Source: Blastococcus sp. (GTDB taxonomy: Bacteria; Actinomycetota; Actinomycetes; Mycobacteriales; Geodermatophilaceae). From it: DNA of 8,107 bases. This document shows positions 5,514 to 8,107 of this stretch, in pieces. Below the pieces are notes generated by a model. The model was not told where the DNA came from, did not search any database, and saw only the letters and a list, made by a program, of their open reading frames with translations. How positions within the stretch are numbered: position 1 is the first letter of the stretch; every line of letters begins with the position of its first letter. The position numbers and the translations under genes are program-made. The DNA lies in contig JAOPUS010000337.1 of NCBI GenBank assembly GCA_025963345.1, positions 1-8,107 of the forward strand. The letters are read 5' to 3'.

Positions 5514-7409
5514 TCAGGCGGTGGGCGAACCCTCGAGCCGCTCAGCCGCGGGGGCGCCGGCCTGGGCCGGGATCCGGGCGGTCAGTGCGGCGACGGAGCC
5601 CGGCAGCGAGGCGGCGCACCGGTCGGCCGGCTCGGGGCGGGCGAACAGATAGCCCTGGGCCTGGGCGCAGTCGAGCTTGCGCAGCGCCTGCCGCTGGTCC
5701 TCGGTCTCGACACCCTCGGCCACGACGTCGAGGCCGAGGGTGCGGGCCAGCTCGACGATCGAGGTGATCAGCGTGGTCGCCGAGCGCCCGCTCGGCAGGT
5801 CGCTGACGAAGCTGCGGTCGATCTTGATGATGTCGGCCGGCAGGTGCCGGAGGTAGGACAGTCCCGAGAAGCCGGTGCCGAAGTCGTCGATCGCGATCCG
5901 GATACCGAGTCGCCGGAGGGCCTCCAGCTGGGCGACGACGGCATCGACGTCCCGCACGAGGACGCCCTCGGTCACTTCGAGGGTCAGCTGCCCGGCGGGG
6001 AAGCCGGTCTCCTCCAGCGCCGCGACGACGTCGGCGACGACGTCCCCGTCCTGGAACTGGCGCGGGGAGAGGTTCACGGCCATGCGCAGGGGCGTGCCGG
6101 TTCCGGCCGTCCACTCGGCGCCCTGGCGGAGGGCCTCGCGCAGCACCCAGCGGCCGATGCCGGTGATCGCGCCGGTCTCCTCCGCGAGCGGGATGAACTC
6201 CACGGGCGGCACGAGGCCGCGGTCGGGATGGTTCCAGCGGACCAGGGCTTCGAAGCCCGTCGTCCGCCCGTCGGTGAGCCGCACGGTGGGCTGATAGTGG
6301 ACCGCGAGCTGGCCGGAGGCTGCGGCGTCGGCGAGGTCCTGTGCCAGGTCGGCACGGCGGCGGGCGGCCTCGGCCATGCCGTCGGCGTAGGCGACCATCC
6401 GGTTCTTGCCCTGCGCCTTGGCCAGGTACATCGCGAGGTCGGCGTTGCGCAGCAGGGCACCGGCGGTACGGTCCCCGCCGTCGTCGGAGGAGGCGACGCC
6501 GACGCTGCCGTGCACGGTCACGGTCCCGTCGTCCAGCGCGACCGGGACGGCGAGGGAGACCAGCACCCGCTCGCCGACGGCCTTCGCGACGTCCGGGCCG
6601 CCGTTCACCACGACCGCGAACTCGTCGCCGCCGATGCGGGCGACGACGTCGCCGGGACGCACGCAGGCGCGCAGCCGCTCGGCGAGGACGAGGAGGAGTT
6701 CGTCGCCGGCGGCGTGCCCACGGCTGTCGTTGACACCCTTGAAGTCGTCGAGGTCGATGAACAGCACGCTCACCGATCCGCCGCGCTGCAGTACCCGGTG
6801 GGTGATCTCCTCGAGCAGCGTCCGGTTGGCCAGCCCGGTGAGCGGGTCACTGAGGACCTGGTCCTCGTTGAGCCGCCAGGCAGCCAGGTGGGTGATGCTC
6901 GCCGCGAGCACGAACGCCGCATGGATGCCGGCCCAGAGCCAGGGGTTGTGCTGCGCGTCGTGGCTGTACACGGCGTCCGGGTACATGGTGCCGAAGACGC
7001 CGTGGTGGACCGTGACCACGACCAGGGCGACGCCGTACGGGATCCAGTCCTGGTACAGCGAGACGACGCCGATCATCACGAAGAAGACGAAGTGTGCCTC
7101 GGTGACCCCGCCCCAGAGGTGCACGAGCGCGACCGAGGCCGCCATCAGGCTCACGGTGGTGGCCGCGGCCTGGCCCTTGCGGCCGATGGAGGGGACGCCG
7201 GCCAGGGCGACCGGCCCGGCGACGGCCACGAGAATGGCGACGGCGGCCGGCTGCCCGTAGCCCCGCATCCAGCCGAAGAGCACGAGCAGGGCGGCCGAGG
7301 CCAGGCAAAGCTTGACGATCGCCCGGTGCCGCCGTTGCCAGACGGCTTCGGGCAGCAGGCGACCCTCGGGGAGCAGGCGCACGGCCCGATTCCTGAGCTC
7401 GAGGATCAC
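5514..7409 (-). CDS. Membrane-bound GGDEF-EAL cyclic-di-GMP synthase/phosphodiesterase
   Basis: This 631-residue protein is predicted to make and break the second messenger cyclic-di-GMP at the membrane. Residues 31-176 form about six membrane segments with an unusual number of histidines (H97, H106, H135, H136, H150, H154, H163), suggesting a sensor that binds a metal or small ligand; this sensor is not named here. The GGDEF domain begins at SDPLTGLANR (187-196) and has an intact GGDEF (260-264) and an intact inhibitory RxxD site (R251-D254) five residues before it. The EAL domain has EAL at 387-389, NLSPRQF (446-452), E478, DDFGTG (508-513), K529, EGVE (565-568) and QGY (585-587), so phosphodiesterase activity is likely. 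The GTG at 7409 is the longest start; another GTG at codon 10 (7382) is possible. It follows mftC on the same strand after 90 bases and converges with the TetR gene. A link to mycofactocin is not shown. Confidence 0.94.
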   Translation of the reverse strand: MILELRNRAVRLLPEGRLLPEAVWQRRHRAIVKLCLASAALLVLFGWMRGYGQPAAVAILVAVAGPVALAGVPSIGRKGQAAATTVSLMAASVALVHLWGGVTEAHFVFFVMIGVVSLYQDWIPYGVALVVVTVHHGVFGTMYPDAVYSHDAQHNPWLWAGIHAAFVLAASITHLAAWRLNEDQVLSDPLTGLANRTLLEEITHRVLQRGGSVSVLFIDLDDFKGVNDSRGHAAGDELLLVLAERLRACVRPGDVVARIGGDEFAVVVNGGPDVAKAVGERVLVSLAVPVALDDGTVTVHGSVGVASSDDGGDRTAGALLRNADLAMYLAKAQGKNRMVAYADGMAEAARRRADLAQDLADAAASGQLAVHYQPTVRLTDGRTTGFEALVRWNHPDRGLVPPVEFIPLAEETGAITGIGRWVLREALRQGAEWTAGTGTPLRMAVNLSPRQFQDGDVVADVVAALEETGFPAGQLTLEVTEGVLVRDVDAVVAQLEALRRLGIRIAIDDFGTGFSGLSYLRHLPADIIKIDRSFVSDLPSGRSATTLITSIVELARTLGLDVVAEGVETEDQRQALRKLDCAQAQGYLFARPEPADRCAASLPGSVAALTARIPAQAGAPAAERLEGSPTA

Positions 7410-7453
7410 AGCTCGAAGATCGGCTCGTTCCGGAACTTCCTGGAGCCCGGCAT
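7406..7453 (-). CDS. Possible 15-codon leader ORF coupled to the GGDEF-EAL start
   Basis: An ATG at 7453 opens a reading frame of 15 residues (MPGSRKFRNEPIFEL), whose TGA overlaps the GTG of the GGDEF-EAL gene as GTGA (7406-7409). Such overlap is the usual form of translational coupling. The ORF lacks a clear ribosome binding site, and its frame is open further upstream as an overlap with mftC, so it may be chance. It is not an MftA precursor because it lacks the C-terminal Val-Tyr. Confidence 0.2.
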   Translation of the reverse strand: MPGSRKFRNEPIFEL

Positions 7454-7477
7454 TCCGGGCCTGCCCCCAACGAGGGG
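7445..7477 (-). other. Two small hairpins in the mftC to GGDEF-EAL gap
   Basis: GCCCGG/CCGGGC with a four-base loop (7445-7450, 7455-7460) and CCCC/GGGG with a five-base loop (7465-7468, 7474-7477) lie in the 90-base gap. The palindrome CCCGCGCGGG (7488-7497) sits directly behind the mftC stop. They could attenuate or end the mftC transcript, but no T-run follows, and in DNA this GC-rich such repeats also arise by chance. Confidence 0.3.
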
Positions 7478-7499
7478 ATTCAGCCCACCCGCGCGGGCC

Positions 7500-8107
7500 T
7501 CAGCGCAGGTCGAGCCCCGCCAACGGCGACTCGTCGCAGATCTTCGCCGGCGGGATGCTCGGCATCCCGAGCAGCGTCGGCTGGCCACGGACCGGGCCCT
7601 TGTGCGAGTGGTCGATGTGGCTCTTCGGGGTGACCAGCTCCAGGTCCCGGGCGGCCAGCGCCGTCTCGCCGTAGCCCTGGACGCACTCGGGGTCGGGCCC
7701 GTCGAGCGGCAGACCGGTGAAGAACTTCGCCGCCATGCAGCCGCCGCGGCAGGCGTCGAAGTGGGCGCACTTGGTGCACGCACCACCGGTCTGGGGGTTG
7801 CGCAGGTCGGCAAAGAGCTCCGACTGCTGCCAGACCCGCTGGAAGCCGCCCTCGCTGCGGACGTTGCCGGCGAGGAAGTTCTCGTGGATGGCGAACGGGC
7901 AGGCGTAGACGTCCCCGACCGGATCGATCAGGCAGACCACGCGGCCGGCGCCGCAGAGGTTCAGCCCGGGCAGGGCCTCCCCGAACGCCGACAGGTGGAA
8001 GAAGGAGTCACCCGTGAGCACGTTGTCGCCATTGGCGAGCAGCCAGTTGTACAGATCGCGCTGCTGCGCCTGCGTGGGGTGCAGCTGGTCCCAGACGTCG
8101 GCCCCCC
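7500..8107 (-). CDS. mftC: Mycofactocin radical SAM maturase MftC, C-terminal half
   Basis: MftC is the radical SAM enzyme that oxidatively decarboxylates the C-terminal tyrosine of MftA and then joins it to the preceding valine. The last 201 residues are visible; the N-terminal radical SAM core with its CxxxCxxC cluster lies beyond the window. What is seen is the SPASM domain that holds auxiliary iron-sulfur clusters. In visible numbering, its cysteines are C51 (NLCGAG), C58, C69 (DVYACPF), then C110-x2-C113-x5-C119-x3-C123 (TKCAHFDACRGGCMAAKFF) and C141 (DPECV). ACPFAIHENFLAGNVR and AKFFTGLPLDGPDPECV are strongly MftC-like. The tail ends with CDESPLAGLDLR and a TGA at 7500. The next gene on the strand is the GGDEF-EAL gene instead of mftD. 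The frame is open to the window edge; a GTG at 8021 is internal, not the start. Confidence 0.94.
   Translation of the reverse strand, partial: GADVWDQLHPTQAQQRDLYNWLLANGDNVLTGDSFFHLSAFGEALPGLNLCGAGRVVCLIDPVGDVYACPFAIHENFLAGNVRSEGGFQRVWQQSELFADLRNPQTGGACTKCAHFDACRGGCMAAKFFTGLPLDGPDPECVQGYGETALAARDLELVTPKSHIDHSHKGPVRGQPTLLGMPSIPPAKICDESPLAGLDLR

Noticed and set aside
7406..7453. MftA precursor peptide next to mftC
   Set aside because: It is downstream of mftC, only 15 residues long, and lacks the C-terminal Val-Tyr that MftC modifies.

Overview
The window comes from a high-GC actinobacterium. The DNA is GC-rich throughout, GTG starts are common, and there is a DtxR/IdeR-type iron box and two mycofactocin biosynthesis genes (mftC and mftE), a pathway typical of Actinobacteria. 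A family such as the Geodermatophilaceae or Pseudonocardiaceae would fit, but the sequence alone does not settle it.

Layout, left to right: (1) 1-879, minus strand, an NCS1-family nucleobase/cation symporter cut by the window edge, with an 8-bp inverted repeat just upstream of its ribosome binding site. (2) 1013-2031, plus strand, an iron-box-controlled siderophore-binding lipoprotein. (3) 2109-2804, minus strand, mftE, the creatininase-family peptidase of mycofactocin maturation, convergent with the lipoprotein gene. (4) A two-armed hairpin at 2843-2891. (5) 2899-4781, minus strand, a two-gene DrrAB-like ABC-2 exporter (permease and ATPase, joined by an ATGA overlap). (6) 4764-4820, a compact divergent control region with two copies of the palindrome CTAACG(G/C)CGTTAG and apparently superimposed, leaderless promoters. 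(7) 4820-5500, plus strand, a TetR-family repressor. (8) 5514-7409, minus strand, a membrane-bound GGDEF-EAL protein with both catalytic motifs intact. (9) 7500-8107, minus strand, the C-terminal half of mftC, the radical SAM/SPASM maturase of mycofactocin.

How the genes work together: MftC modifies the C-terminal Val-Tyr of the MftA peptide and MftE releases the modified dipeptide. Here these two partners lie 4.7 kb apart on the same strand. MftD and MftF, often found next to them, are absent from the space between, which holds a TetR-controlled exporter and a cyclic-di-GMP enzyme. The exporter and its repressor form a self-contained drug-resistance-like module. The lipoprotein is an iron-uptake component without its own permease or ATPase in view. 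No RNA genes, CRISPR arrays, insertion sequences or phage genes were seen. There is no stretch above 300 bases without a gene.
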